Source of the DNA: Haloferax marinum
GTDB taxonomy: Archaea > Halobacteriota > Halobacteria > Halobacteriales > Haloferacaceae
Assembly: GCF_009674625.1 (NCBI RefSeq)
Contig: NZ_WKJQ01000001.1
Coordinates: forward strand, 620,001 to 684,000
Length of the DNA: 64,000 nt
Direction: 5' to 3'
Below, piece by piece: positions 26,542 to 33,932 of the stretch; the first letter of the stretch is position 1, and the number at the start of each line of letters is the position of its first letter. Below the pieces are notes generated by a model. That model was not told where the DNA came from. It saw nothing but the letters and a program-made list of their open reading frames with translations, and ran no database searches. Position numbers and translations under genes: made by a program.

Positions 26542-27606
26542 TCACTCGATTCGCATCATTCGCCGTTCGACCCGGCCAACCCGGACTTTCGTCCACCCAC
26601 GGAGTTCTTCGTCCAGGACGGTGTCGTCGGTATCGACGCGGAGGACCGGGATGGTGTCGAGTTTCGACCGTGAGGCGACGACGGAGACGTCACACCGCCG
26701 AATTACGTCGGGGGAGAGTTGCGGGTTTCCACGCCCGAAGATGAATCCTTGTCCGCCGATCGGCGTGACGACGATGACGTTCGTCTCACCGAGCTGTTCG
26801 AGAATCTCGGCTTCCGTCGCGTCGCGGACGAGGAGTTCGCCGTCGCGATAGACGTCGACACCGAGTGGTGACCCGTCGATGCCGAGTTCGTCTTTGACCG
26901 CGCCGACGGTACTTCCGGGACCGAGGACGTACGTGACGCCCGTCTCGGCACGGATATCGTCTGCGACACCCGCGGCGAGTGCTTCGACGGTTCCGGTGCT
27001 GGTCTGTTTCGACGATTGGAGGTCCTCGGCGACGGGGACCTGCGCGACTGCACGGAGTTCTGGATGAATCTCGCCAGCGCGGTAGTCGTCTTCGTCGATG
27101 TCCATGACCTCTCGGGGTTCGGTTCGCTCGAACGTGGTCGCAATCACGGCGGCGTCTTCGGGCGAGACGGCGAACACAGACGAGTAGACTTTCACACCGG
27201 CAGGGACGCCGAGCATCGGAACCTCGCTCCCGTCGAGTGCCTCGGCGACGTCGGCCGCGGTTCCGTCACCACCGACGAACAACACGAGGTCCACTCCTGC
27301 ATCGACGAAGGCTTCGACGGCGGTGATGGTGTCTGTGGCGTCGGTCTCCTCGTCACTCGGTCCTCCGAGAACCTCGGGGTCGAACCCGACGCTCCTGGCG
27401 AGCGACGCACCCATCGGGTCACCCCACGCGAGGAGTTCCGTCTCGGGCGCGGCGTCGTACAACTGGGCGAGTGCTCGTTCGGCACGGCCCGGTGCCCGAG
27501 GCTCTGCCCCGCGCTCTCTGGCCTCTTGGACCTTCCCGTCGGTTCCTTTCAACCCGACGCGACCACCCATTCCCGCCACGGGGTTGACGACGACACCAAT
27601 TCGCAT
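26542..27606 (-). CDS. ATP-NAD kinase family protein
   Basis: A 354-residue protein of the NAD-kinase fold. It starts 'MRIGVVVNPVAGMGGRVGLK' and contains the diphosphate motif 'LVLFVGGDGTAADVAEAL' (~110-127) and 'GVPAGVKVYSSVFAVSPEDA'. The C-terminal half has 'VVVTPIGGQGFIFGRGNPQL'. This long branch, also called AcoX-like, is distinct from the canonical NadK; phosphorylation of NAD or a related nucleotide is probable but not certain. The ATG at 27606 is the natural start; the frame extends 30 codons further up with no homologous look. Confidence 0.82.
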   Translation of the reverse strand: MRIGVVVNPVAGMGGRVGLKGTDGKVQEARERGAEPRAPGRAERALAQLYDAAPETELLAWGDPMGASLARSVGFDPEVLGGPSDEETDATDTITAVEAFVDAGVDLVLFVGGDGTAADVAEALDGSEVPMLGVPAGVKVYSSVFAVSPEDAAVIATTFERTEPREVMDIDEDDYRAGEIHPELRAVAQVPVAEDLQSSKQTSTGTVEALAAGVADDIRAETGVTYVLGPGSTVGAVKDELGIDGSPLGVDVYRDGELLVRDATEAEILEQLGETNVIVVTPIGGQGFIFGRGNPQLSPDVIRRCDVSVVASRSKLDTIPVLRVDTDDTVLDEELRGWTKVRVGRVERRMMRIE

Positions 27607-27799
27607 ATCGAAACGAATCCTCGCCCGCGTCAAAAGCACCGCGATGGGGATGTGGCACACGGCACTCTCTCGGCGTGTGGTCTTGGACGGCCCCACGAGT
27701 GCCTCGTCTCGACTCGACTGCGCGAGACCACGTATTCAGCGACTCCTGAGTTTCGCCAAAACCTCATTGTTTAAGGACGGGTCGGGGCAATTGTCATCT

Positions 27800-27913
27800 A
27801 TGATTCCGTTAGAAGCAGCCGAGCAGGTTCTTCCGATGTCTGAGACGGCCGCGACCGTGCTCATCGTGGGTATCCTGATGACCGTCGGGTGGCTCTGGTA
27901 CCTCCAGCGCTGA
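27800..27913 (+). CDS. 37-residue single-helix membrane protein
   Basis: A short frame beginning ATG 27800 with 'MIPLEAAEQVLPMSETAATV' and then one hydrophobic helix ending 'WLWYLQR'. Acidic N-terminus, membrane helix and basic end are typical of real small membrane proteins. It stands alone between divergent and convergent neighbours. Start could be the internal Met13. Function unknown. Confidence 0.6.
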   Translation: MIPLEAAEQVLPMSETAATVLIVGILMTVGWLWYLQR

Positions 27914-27918
27914 CCGGT

Positions 27919-27938
27919 CTACGCCTCGCTACGCCTCG
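27919..27938. repeat. 10-bp duplication at a stop codon
   Basis: 'ctacgcctcg' occurs at 27919-27928 and again at 27929-27938. The second copy holds the TAG stop of the minus-strand CinA-like gene (27929-27931); the first repeats it ten bases downstream. Confidence 0.85.
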
Positions 27939-28621
27939 TACCGCTCGACTCGTTTTTCGAGCCACTCCGCCGCCTCATCGACGGTAGCCTCGTCTGCCGC
28001 CGAGAGTTTCACACGGACGTGGTCGCCGGGGTAACTGCCGACGGTCACGTCGAACTTCTCTCGAATCTCCTCGAAGCGTTCGATGAGTGAACTCTCGGGG
28101 TCCGACGTGTGGACGTATCTGACGTGTGTCGCCTCCCCGGCGAACTCGTCTGCGATTCGTTCGAACATCGTCTTCATCTCTCGGGGGACGCCCGGCAGGA
28201 CGTAGACCGACCCGACGACTGCACCGGGAGCGACGCCTTCGTCGTTCGGGAGCATCCGTGCGCCTGCAGGGAGGTCCGTCGTCCCTTCGACCAGGTCGTT
28301 CGCCGAGTACCCACCGTTCGTCTCTAACCAGACGGCAGCCTCCTCGTTTCGTTCCATCGAGCGGCCGAACGCCGCGGCGACGGCGTCCATCGTCACGTCG
28401 TCGTGTGTCGGTCCGAGTCCACCGGTGACGACGACGCTGTCGAACTCCGCGTGGTACTCGTTGACGACGCGGGCGATGTCGCCGATGCGGTCCGGGACCG
28501 TCGTCACTCGTTCGACGGAGACGCCGCGGTCGGTCAGTTGTTTACACAACCACGTCGCGTTCGTGTTCTCTGTGTCGCCTGCGAGAAGTTCGTCTCCCAC
28601 GGTGACTACGGCGGCTTGCAT
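27929..28621 (-). CDS. CinA/MoaB-type molybdopterin-binding domain protein
   Basis: A 230-residue protein starting at 'MQAAVVTVGDELLAGDTENT' (ATG 28621). It has the family core 'VVVTGGLGPTHDDVTMDAVA' and 'GSVYVLPGVPREMKTMFERI'. In bacteria this domain is the N-terminal half of CinA (ADP-ribose or nucleotide pyrophosphatase); archaeal stand-alone copies lack the C-terminal deamidase and their substrate is unclear. It is the last gene of the trm56-tfe-DUF2110-DUF5803 run. Its stop codon is duplicated ten bases downstream. Confidence 0.85.
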   Translation of the reverse strand: MQAAVVTVGDELLAGDTENTNATWLCKQLTDRGVSVERVTTVPDRIGDIARVVNEYHAEFDSVVVTGGLGPTHDDVTMDAVAAAFGRSMERNEEAAVWLETNGGYSANDLVEGTTDLPAGARMLPNDEGVAPGAVVGSVYVLPGVPREMKTMFERIADEFAGEATHVRYVHTSDPESSLIERFEEIREKFDVTVGSYPGDHVRVKLSAADEATVDEAAEWLEKRVERYEA

Positions 28622-28684
28622 ATTCCAGGATAGGGTCGTGACAGGCAAAAAGGCGTCCGCACCGGAAACCCGCGGGCAACGGGC

Positions 28685-29449
28685 CTATCGGTTCTTCCCG
28701 TCGCCGCCTTCGACGTCGAGGCCGAGCTCTTCGCGCCGTCTCTGAAGCTCCTCGACTTGCCGTCGGTAGTAGAGAATCCCCGCACCACCGACGAGTATCG
28801 AGATGGCCGCGATGGCGGCGAAGATTCCGAGGTCGCGCTGGAGGTAGAACTGCACGACGATACTCCCGTCTGAGACGTTGGGCCACGTGATGTGTAGCTG
28901 GTCGTCGACGATTTCAGTGTCGTACCCGGACGGGCGGACGGACCCGAATATCGGGAAGTTCACGCGTCGGTCCGGTGGCAGGACGACTTCGTACGACCCT
29001 TCGACGAAGACTGGAAGCGAGAACCGCTTCGGCGTCGACGACGAGGTGAACGCGACTTTTCCGTCGCTGTTCGCGTCTGCCGGGAGCGTGACGTTCGTGA
29101 CTCGTCTGTTCTGGGTGACGCTCCCACCACGGGCTTTCAGTTCCGAGCCGTTAATCACCGTTCCGTTGGCGTACCGATAGCGCAGCGATTCCACCTGCAG
29201 AGGTGTCCGACTGCCGAACCCGTCGAATCGGTAGAGTTCGAGAGAAGACTCGTTCACGTCGTAGACGGCACGGAACCGGCCGTTCTCCTGAACGGTGATG
29301 TGTGCGTCCGTGTCGGCAGCCCACCGGTACGATTCGGCGGGGTCGGTGTCGAGTCGGTCGTCCGAGACGGAGGACGTGCCACCGAGACACCCTGCGGTGA
29401 CGAGGAGGAGGGCGAGTCCAACAATACCAACGAGGAGTCGCCTGTTCAT
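28685..29449 (-). CDS. DUF5803-like lipoprotein
   Basis: A 254-residue membrane protein. The N-terminus is a lipoprotein signal ('LALLLVTAGC'). A beta-rich domain outside the membrane follows (~30-200; 'YEVVLPPDRRVNFPIFGSVR'), then one membrane helix ('LGIFAAIAAISILVGGAGIL') and a charged cytoplasmic coiled tail. I recall this as the haloarchaeal DUF5803 family; no function is established. It starts four bases after the DUF2110 stop, so it is in the same operon. Confidence 0.75.
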   Translation of the reverse strand: MNRRLLVGIVGLALLLVTAGCLGGTSSVSDDRLDTDPAESYRWAADTDAHITVQENGRFRAVYDVNESSLELYRFDGFGSRTPLQVESLRYRYANGTVINGSELKARGGSVTQNRRVTNVTLPADANSDGKVAFTSSSTPKRFSLPVFVEGSYEVVLPPDRRVNFPIFGSVRPSGYDTEIVDDQLHITWPNVSDGSIVVQFYLQRDLGIFAAIAAISILVGGAGILYYRRQVEELQRRREELGLDVEGGDGKNR

Positions 29450-29453
29450 CGTC

Positions 29454-30131
29454 TTACTGGCCGATGACTGCCTTGAGTTCCGAGGGCAGGTACGACCCGA
29501 TGCTGGCGAGGAGCCCCGGCGGGTCGGTCTGGTCTTTGCAGACGATACTCTGTTCGAGGAGACCGAGTCGTTCGACCGTGACGATGTCGTTTGCGTGGCC
29601 GGCGCGGTTCACCGTCGCACGAACTTCGCCGCGAGTGGCGCTGTTGACGTTGACGCGACCGCTCCCACGTGTCCAGTCGTATAGCATGTCGACCGTCTCG
29701 TCGGCCAGACGAGATGGCTCGTCGTCGCCGCCGTAGACGAACGAAAGCGGCATGTGCTGGACGAGGCCGAACCGGTCACGAATCTGCACTGCAGACCCGC
29801 GACCCAGACCGAGTTCCTCGGTCGGAATGCGGACTTCCTGTCCGGCGTCGAGGACGAACCCGTCGTCGTCCCAGTGTTCGAGCGTTCCGACGTACGTCTC
29901 ACCGGCAGAGAGGTGCGGGGTAACTTCGCCCCACTCCTCGCGGAGGACGTTGCGCGCGACGTTTTCGTCGTCGCCCGTGACGGTCACAGAGATGAAGTCG
30001 TCGTCGCGGATACCGATGTCGTAGTCTACGTCGAGGCTCCCGATGTCGTTCGCGACGAGCGACGTGAGGCTGTCGAGGGCGCGGTCACGCGCTTCGCCGT
30101 CGATGTAGCACTTCGTTGCGAGTACAACCAT
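29454..30131 (-). CDS. DUF2110 family protein
   Basis: A 225-residue archaeal protein. An N-terminal ~90-residue alpha/beta domain ('DYDIGIRDDDFISVTVTGDD') is followed by an S1/OB-like strand region ('YVGTLEHWDDDGFVLDAGQE') and a domain ending 'NDIVTVERLGLLEQSIVCKD'. The conserved position directly after tfe suggests a role in transcription or RNA metabolism, but this is inference from neighbourhood. Only three bases separate it from tfe. Confidence 0.8.
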   Translation of the reverse strand: MVVLATKCYIDGEARDRALDSLTSLVANDIGSLDVDYDIGIRDDDFISVTVTGDDENVARNVLREEWGEVTPHLSAGETYVGTLEHWDDDGFVLDAGQEVRIPTEELGLGRGSAVQIRDRFGLVQHMPLSFVYGGDDEPSRLADETVDMLYDWTRGSGRVNVNSATRGEVRATVNRAGHANDIVTVERLGLLEQSIVCKDQTDPPGLLASIGSYLPSELKAVIGQ

Positions 30132-30134
30132 CGA

Positions 30135-30665
30135 TTAGTTCGTACCCGTCACTTCGACGTTCAGTTCGTCTCGGAGTTCGTCGATTCGGTGCTCCATCGC
30201 GTTGACGAGGTCGGCGTTGTCCATCGGTTCGAGCGGTGCGCCGGTCTCGGGACACTGGAAGCCCAGTTCCATCGCTTCGGAGAACTCGAAGCGGATACCG
30301 GCGGGTTCAGAGAGATAGAACTCGTGGTTTCGTTCGTAGTCGAGACGCTCTTCGAGCGCCTCCAGAAGCCGGTACATCTCTTCTTCGAGGTTCTCCGGGA
30401 TGTTTTCGTAGTGGAACGTCCAGAGATAGGTGAGCCATCCAGAGTCCTCGTCGCGGACGCGACGATACGACGCGAGGTCGTTCTCGTAGAGGATGAAGAG
30501 GGCGCGACGAACGTCGTTGAGCTCTAAGCCGAGCTCTTCTGCGAGTTCTTCGTCGGTGACCTCGCCGTCCGGGGGTGCCGCTGCGACTGGCATCCCCGTC
30601 GGCCCAACCAACTCGTGGAGGTACTTCTGGATAACAGGGTCGTTCAGTAACTCCTCAAAAGCCAT
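30135..30665 (-). CDS. tfe: Transcription factor E (TFE alpha)
   Basis: A 176-residue general transcription factor that helps RNA polymerase open promoters. The N-terminal winged helix covers ~1-95 ('AEELGLELNDVRRALFILYE', 'YLWTFHYENIP'), followed by a helix 'LEALEERLDYERN' and the C-terminal part. In most archaea the latter is a four-cysteine zinc ribbon; here only one Cys remains ('FQCPETGAPLEP'), so the ribbon cannot bind zinc in the usual way. Start at ATG 30665 ('MAFEELLNDPVIQKYLHELV'). First gene of the tfe-DUF2110-DUF5803-cinA group. Confidence 0.92.
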   Translation of the reverse strand: MAFEELLNDPVIQKYLHELVGPTGMPVAAAPPDGEVTDEELAEELGLELNDVRRALFILYENDLASYRRVRDEDSGWLTYLWTFHYENIPENLEEEMYRLLEALEERLDYERNHEFYLSEPAGIRFEFSEAMELGFQCPETGAPLEPMDNADLVNAMEHRIDELRDELNVEVTGTN

Positions 30666-30793
30666 TGTCGAAAATGGCGTCAGGAACGCCATTAAGTCTT
30701 ATTACTCTCACGCACATGGAGAACCGCCCGCAGAGGCGTCGATTCCCGCTCCCTACCCGGAAGTTTCCGGAACGACGTTCACTTTTCGTCCTT

Positions 30794-30859
30794 CCGTGCC
30801 GGTCACTCCACGTCCCCGTGCCGGTCACTCCTCGTCCCCGTGCCGGTCACTCCTCGTCC
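30794..30859. repeat. Three-unit, 22-bp array at the trm56 stop
   Basis: Units at 30794, 30816 and 30838, each beginning 'ccgtgccggtcactcc'; a weaker fourth unit precedes at about 30772. On the minus strand each unit reads as the last codons of trm56 plus its TGA stop followed by 'ccggcacggg'. The real stop (30847-30849) lies in the unit at 30838. Confidence 0.9.
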
Positions 30860-31389
30860 GCTGGAACGACCTTCTTCCCAGTCTCCATCGGTACGACCGT
30901 ATTCTCGGCGTCTTTCCATTCACGGTCGAGTTCGCGCCCGTCGAACAGTCGGTCTAAGAAGACGGCGAGCCCTGCGACTTCCGAGTGCGGTTGGTTCGTC
31001 ACGCCGACGTTCCAGTCTGCTTCGTCGTACACTTCGAAGGGGACTTTCTCGCCACCGACGACGACGAGGATGGGTTCGTCGGCGTGCGCCTCGCGGATGT
31101 CGGCTTCGACGTCCTGGACGCGCTCGCCGTACATCGTCAGGTGGACGATTTTCCCGTCCCAGTTGCGGATGACGCCGTTGAGCGCCTCGGTGAGTTCGAC
31201 GGTGAACGGTCCACCGAACCGGCCGGTGATGTCTTCGACGGTCTCCAGCGACTGCCCCGCGTTGTCGGGGAAGATGACCCGGTCCGCACCGAGCGCGCGG
31301 GCGGTGAGTCCGACGTGCGTGGTCATCCGGTCGTCTCGTCCCGGTCGGTGTCCGTACCGAAGGACGGCGACTTCGGGTTCGTCTTGCAT
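30847..31389 (-). CDS. tRNA (cytidine-56)-2'-O-methyltransferase Trm56
   Basis: A 180-residue SPOUT methyltransferase specific to archaea, which methylates the ribose of C56 in the tRNA T-loop using S-adenosylmethionine. Start 'MQDEPEVAVLRYGHRPGRDD' at ATG 31389 is typical. The knotted C-terminal region is seen as 'ILVVVGGEKVPFEVYDEADW' and 'VGVTNQPHSEVAGLAVFLDR'. The frame is open 20 codons upstream but with unrelated basic sequence. It lies upstream of tfe, and its 3' end is repeated three to four times. Confidence 0.92.
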   Translation of the reverse strand: MQDEPEVAVLRYGHRPGRDDRMTTHVGLTARALGADRVIFPDNAGQSLETVEDITGRFGGPFTVELTEALNGVIRNWDGKIVHLTMYGERVQDVEADIREAHADEPILVVVGGEKVPFEVYDEADWNVGVTNQPHSEVAGLAVFLDRLFDGRELDREWKDAENTVVPMETGKKVVPADEE

Positions 31390-31511
31390 GCTTCTCCGAA
31401 GACCACGGGGGAAAGTGGTGCTTTCGGAACGTCGGCGCCGCTTCGACACCTTCGCTCACGCGTCTCATCACACGCCTGAGGTTTATTACCGATGGCGACC
31501 CACCGCAGACT

Positions 31512-32408
31512 ATGAGTAACACCCCGGAGGCTGGCGCCGGCGTCGAGTGGGTCGACCTGTCGGACCGAACTGCACTCGTCACCGGGTCCACCTCGGGTAT
31601 CGGTCGCGAGACGGCACTCGCACTGGGCCGACTCGGCGCGACTGTCTTCGTCCACGGTCGCGACCGAGACGCTGGCCGACAAGTCGCGTCGGCCATCGAC
31701 GACGCCGGAGGGGACGCCATCTTCTTCCGCGCCGACCTCTCGGAAGTCGAGACAGTTCACCGCCTCGCTGCCGAGATTCGAGCCCGAACCGACCGTCTCG
31801 ATATCCTGGTGAACAACGCCGCCGCGAACTTCTCGGAGGGGCGGTTGACAGACGATGGCGTCGAACGGACGTTCGCAATCAACCATCTCGCACCGTTCGT
31901 CCTCACACTCGACCTACGGGACCTGTTGCCCGACGATGGTCGCGTCGTCACCGTCTCGTCGGGCGTTCATCCACGCGCAGACGGTTCCTTCGACGTGACG
32001 ACAGTGGACGACTACGACGGCCTCGACGCCTACGCCCGGTCGAAACTGGCGAACATCCTCTTTACCGTCGAACTCGCACGCCGGTTCGACGGCCCGACGG
32101 CGAACTGCTGTCACCCCGGATTGGTACCGGCGAGTCAACTCTGGCGCGACGCGTCCATCCCCATCCGTCTCGCAGTCGGTCTGCTCGAACGCCTTCCGGA
32201 ACCGCTCACCCGCCGCGTCATCGACACACCGGCGACTGGTGCTGAGACGTCAGTCTACCTCGCCGCATCACCCGACGTCGAGGGCGTCACTGGCCAGTAC
32301 TTCTCCGACTGTGCGCCCAAAGAACCCGCACCGATAGCGACCGACGACCGACTCGCCAGTGAACTGTGGAAGATGAGCGAGGACCTCACGGGAGTCACGT
32401 GGTCGTGA
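31512..32408 (+). CDS. Short-chain dehydrogenase/reductase
   Basis: A 298-residue NAD(P)-dependent oxidoreductase of the retinol-dehydrogenase/WWOX-like SDR branch. The cofactor motif is 'VTGSTSGIGRETA' (~24-36), followed by 'LVNNAAANFSEG', the catalytic Ser in 'VVTVSSGVHP' and 'YARSKLANILFTVELARR' with Tyr-x3-Lys. Substrate unknown. Divergent from trm56 and 81 bp before the epimerase gene. Confidence 0.88.
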   Translation: MSNTPEAGAGVEWVDLSDRTALVTGSTSGIGRETALALGRLGATVFVHGRDRDAGRQVASAIDDAGGDAIFFRADLSEVETVHRLAAEIRARTDRLDILVNNAAANFSEGRLTDDGVERTFAINHLAPFVLTLDLRDLLPDDGRVVTVSSGVHPRADGSFDVTTVDDYDGLDAYARSKLANILFTVELARRFDGPTANCCHPGLVPASQLWRDASIPIRLAVGLLERLPEPLTRRVIDTPATGAETSVYLAASPDVEGVTGQYFSDCAPKEPAPIATDDRLASELWKMSEDLTGVTWS

Positions 32409-32489
32409 CGTCTGCTGGGCCGGCCACCGAGTGACCGTCGTCGAAAGTGAGGGGAAACGGACTTACCGATAGGTAAACTCATCTGAAAT

Positions 32490-33425
32490 ATGTCTCTCGA
32501 ACTCTCCGACAAACGCGTCCTCGTAACCGGGGGTGCAGGTCTCGTCGGCTCTCACATCGCCGCCTATCTCGCGGACGACAACGACGTCGTCGTCGCGGAC
32601 GACCTGTCGAAAGGGACCCGCGAACGCGTCCCAGACGGCGTCGAGTTCGTCGAAGCCGACATGACGGACGAAGACGACGTGGCCGGCGTCGTGACCGAAG
32701 ACCTCGACATCGTCTTCCACTTCGCCGCCTACACGGACACGAACTACCACGACCCTCGACAGTTGTTCGAGGAGAACACCGAGATGACGTACAACATCCT
32801 CGAACGCATGCAAGAGGTGGGCGTGACGAACATCGCCTTCACGTCGTCTTCGACCATCTACGGCGAGGCCCCACGGCCGACGCCCGAAGATTACGCACCA
32901 CTCGAACCCATCAGCATCTACGGGTCTGCCAAACTCGCAGACGAGGCGCTCCTCTCGACGTTCGCCCACTCCTACGACTTCACCGTCTACATGTACCGCT
33001 TCGCCAACATCGTCGGGCCGAAACAGCGCGGCAACGTCATCCCAGACTTCATCGAGAAACTGCTCGAAGACCCAGAGACGCTCGAAATCCTCGGCAACGG
33101 CCGCCAGGAGAAGTCCTACCTGCACGTCGAAGACTGCATCGAGGCGATGTGCCACGTCGTCGAACACGCCGAACGCGACTACAACGTCTACAACCTCGGC
33201 ACGCGGACGACGACGTCGGTGACGACAATCGCGAACATCGTCGCCGACGTGATGGGACTCGACCCCGACTACGAGTACACCGGCGGTGACCGCGGATGGA
33301 CCGGCGACGTCCCCAAGATGCGCCTCTCCGTCGAGAAACTCTCCGCACTCGGGTGGGAACCAGACGGGTCGAGCGACGACGCCGTCCGCCGAGCGACGGA
33401 AGAACTGTACGAAGAACTGTCCTGA
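32490..33425 (+). CDS. NAD-dependent sugar epimerase/dehydratase
   Basis: A 311-residue extended SDR acting on nucleotide sugars, probably a UDP-glucose/galactose 4-epimerase-like enzyme. It has 'VLVTGGAGLVGSHIAAYLAD' for NAD, 'FHFAAYTDTNYHDPRQLFEE', 'FTSSSTIYGE' with the catalytic Ser/Thr, and 'YGSAKLADEALL' with Tyr-x3-Lys. 'YRFANIVGPKQRGNVIPDFI' contributes to sugar binding. It may supply sugars for glycolipids or S-layer glycans. An inverted repeat 'ttacc-gata-ggtaa' (32463-32476) lies 14-27 nt before the ATG and could be an operator. Confidence 0.88.
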   Translation: MSLELSDKRVLVTGGAGLVGSHIAAYLADDNDVVVADDLSKGTRERVPDGVEFVEADMTDEDDVAGVVTEDLDIVFHFAAYTDTNYHDPRQLFEENTEMTYNILERMQEVGVTNIAFTSSSTIYGEAPRPTPEDYAPLEPISIYGSAKLADEALLSTFAHSYDFTVYMYRFANIVGPKQRGNVIPDFIEKLLEDPETLEILGNGRQEKSYLHVEDCIEAMCHVVEHAERDYNVYNLGTRTTTSVTTIANIVADVMGLDPDYEYTGGDRGWTGDVPKMRLSVEKLSALGWEPDGSSDDAVRRATEELYEELS

Positions 33426-33428
33426 GTC

Positions 33429-33449
33429 CCGGACGGTACGACCGTCCGG
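33429..33449. terminator. Hairpin between convergent genes
   Basis: 'ccggacggt' (33429-33437) pairs perfectly with 'accgtccgg' (33441-33449) around a three-base loop, three bases after the epimerase stop. It can serve as a terminator or a transcript-stabilising 3' end. Confidence 0.55.
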
Positions 33450-33452
33450 TCG

Positions 33453-33515
33453 CCCCTCAGTTGTTCCCACTCACCGCTCGGTTGTTCCCACTCACCCCTC
33501 AGTTGTTCCCACTCA
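33453..33515. repeat. Three-unit, 21-bp array at a stop codon
   Basis: Units at 33453, 33474 and 33495, each containing 'gttgttcccactca'. The last three bases of the third unit (33513-33515) are the TGA stop of the minus-strand inhibitor gene. Each unit repeats a TGA at the same place; unit 2 differs at two positions. Confidence 0.9.
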
Positions 33516-33872
33516 CCCCTGTTCGGGAACCACGACTGTCATCGTGGCGGACGCGTCGGCGTCGGTGGCCGAAAGCGACCCGGTGACCTCGTACTCGCCG
33601 GCGGGTGGTGACGACCACTCTGCTTCGTAGGTGACCGACTCGTCGGGCGCGAGCGTCTCCCTCCCGAGCGCCATCGCGAACATCCGCCCGTCGCTCCAGC
33701 GCCACACCTCCGACCCCTCGTCGTCGACGGCGACGAACTCCGCGCGTTGGCCGTCCGCGAACGAGAGGTCCTGTTGCTCTCGTCCAGTGTTCTCGACCGT
33801 CAGAATCAGCGTCAGCGACACGTCCTCGGCCATCGGAGCGACTGTCAGCGTGGCGACGAGTGGGTCACTCAT
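33513..33872 (-). CDS. BsuPI-type intracellular proteinase inhibitor
   Basis: A 119-residue beta-sandwich protein matching the BsuPI domain of the intracellular proteinase inhibitor of Bacillus: 'LTLILTVENTGREQQDLSFA', 'DEGSEVWRWSDGRMFAMALG', and 'LAPDESVTYEAEWSSPPAGE'. The family inhibits subtilisin-like proteases. The next gene upstream is a subtilase on the same strand, 60 bp away, so the pair probably works as protease plus inhibitor, keeping premature protease silent in the cytoplasm. Start at ATG 33872; the frame extends 15 codons further. Stop codon lies in a 21-bp tandem array. Confidence 0.8.
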   Translation of the reverse strand: MSDPLVATLTVAPMAEDVSLTLILTVENTGREQQDLSFADGQRAEFVAVDDEGSEVWRWSDGRMFAMALGRETLAPDESVTYEAEWSSPPAGEYEVTGSLSATDADASATMTVVVPEQG

Positions 33873-33932
33873 ACGTTCGCCTGTGGGGGCCACGAAAAAG
33901 AAACTACAGGTCGCCACCGAGACCTGGGAGAG

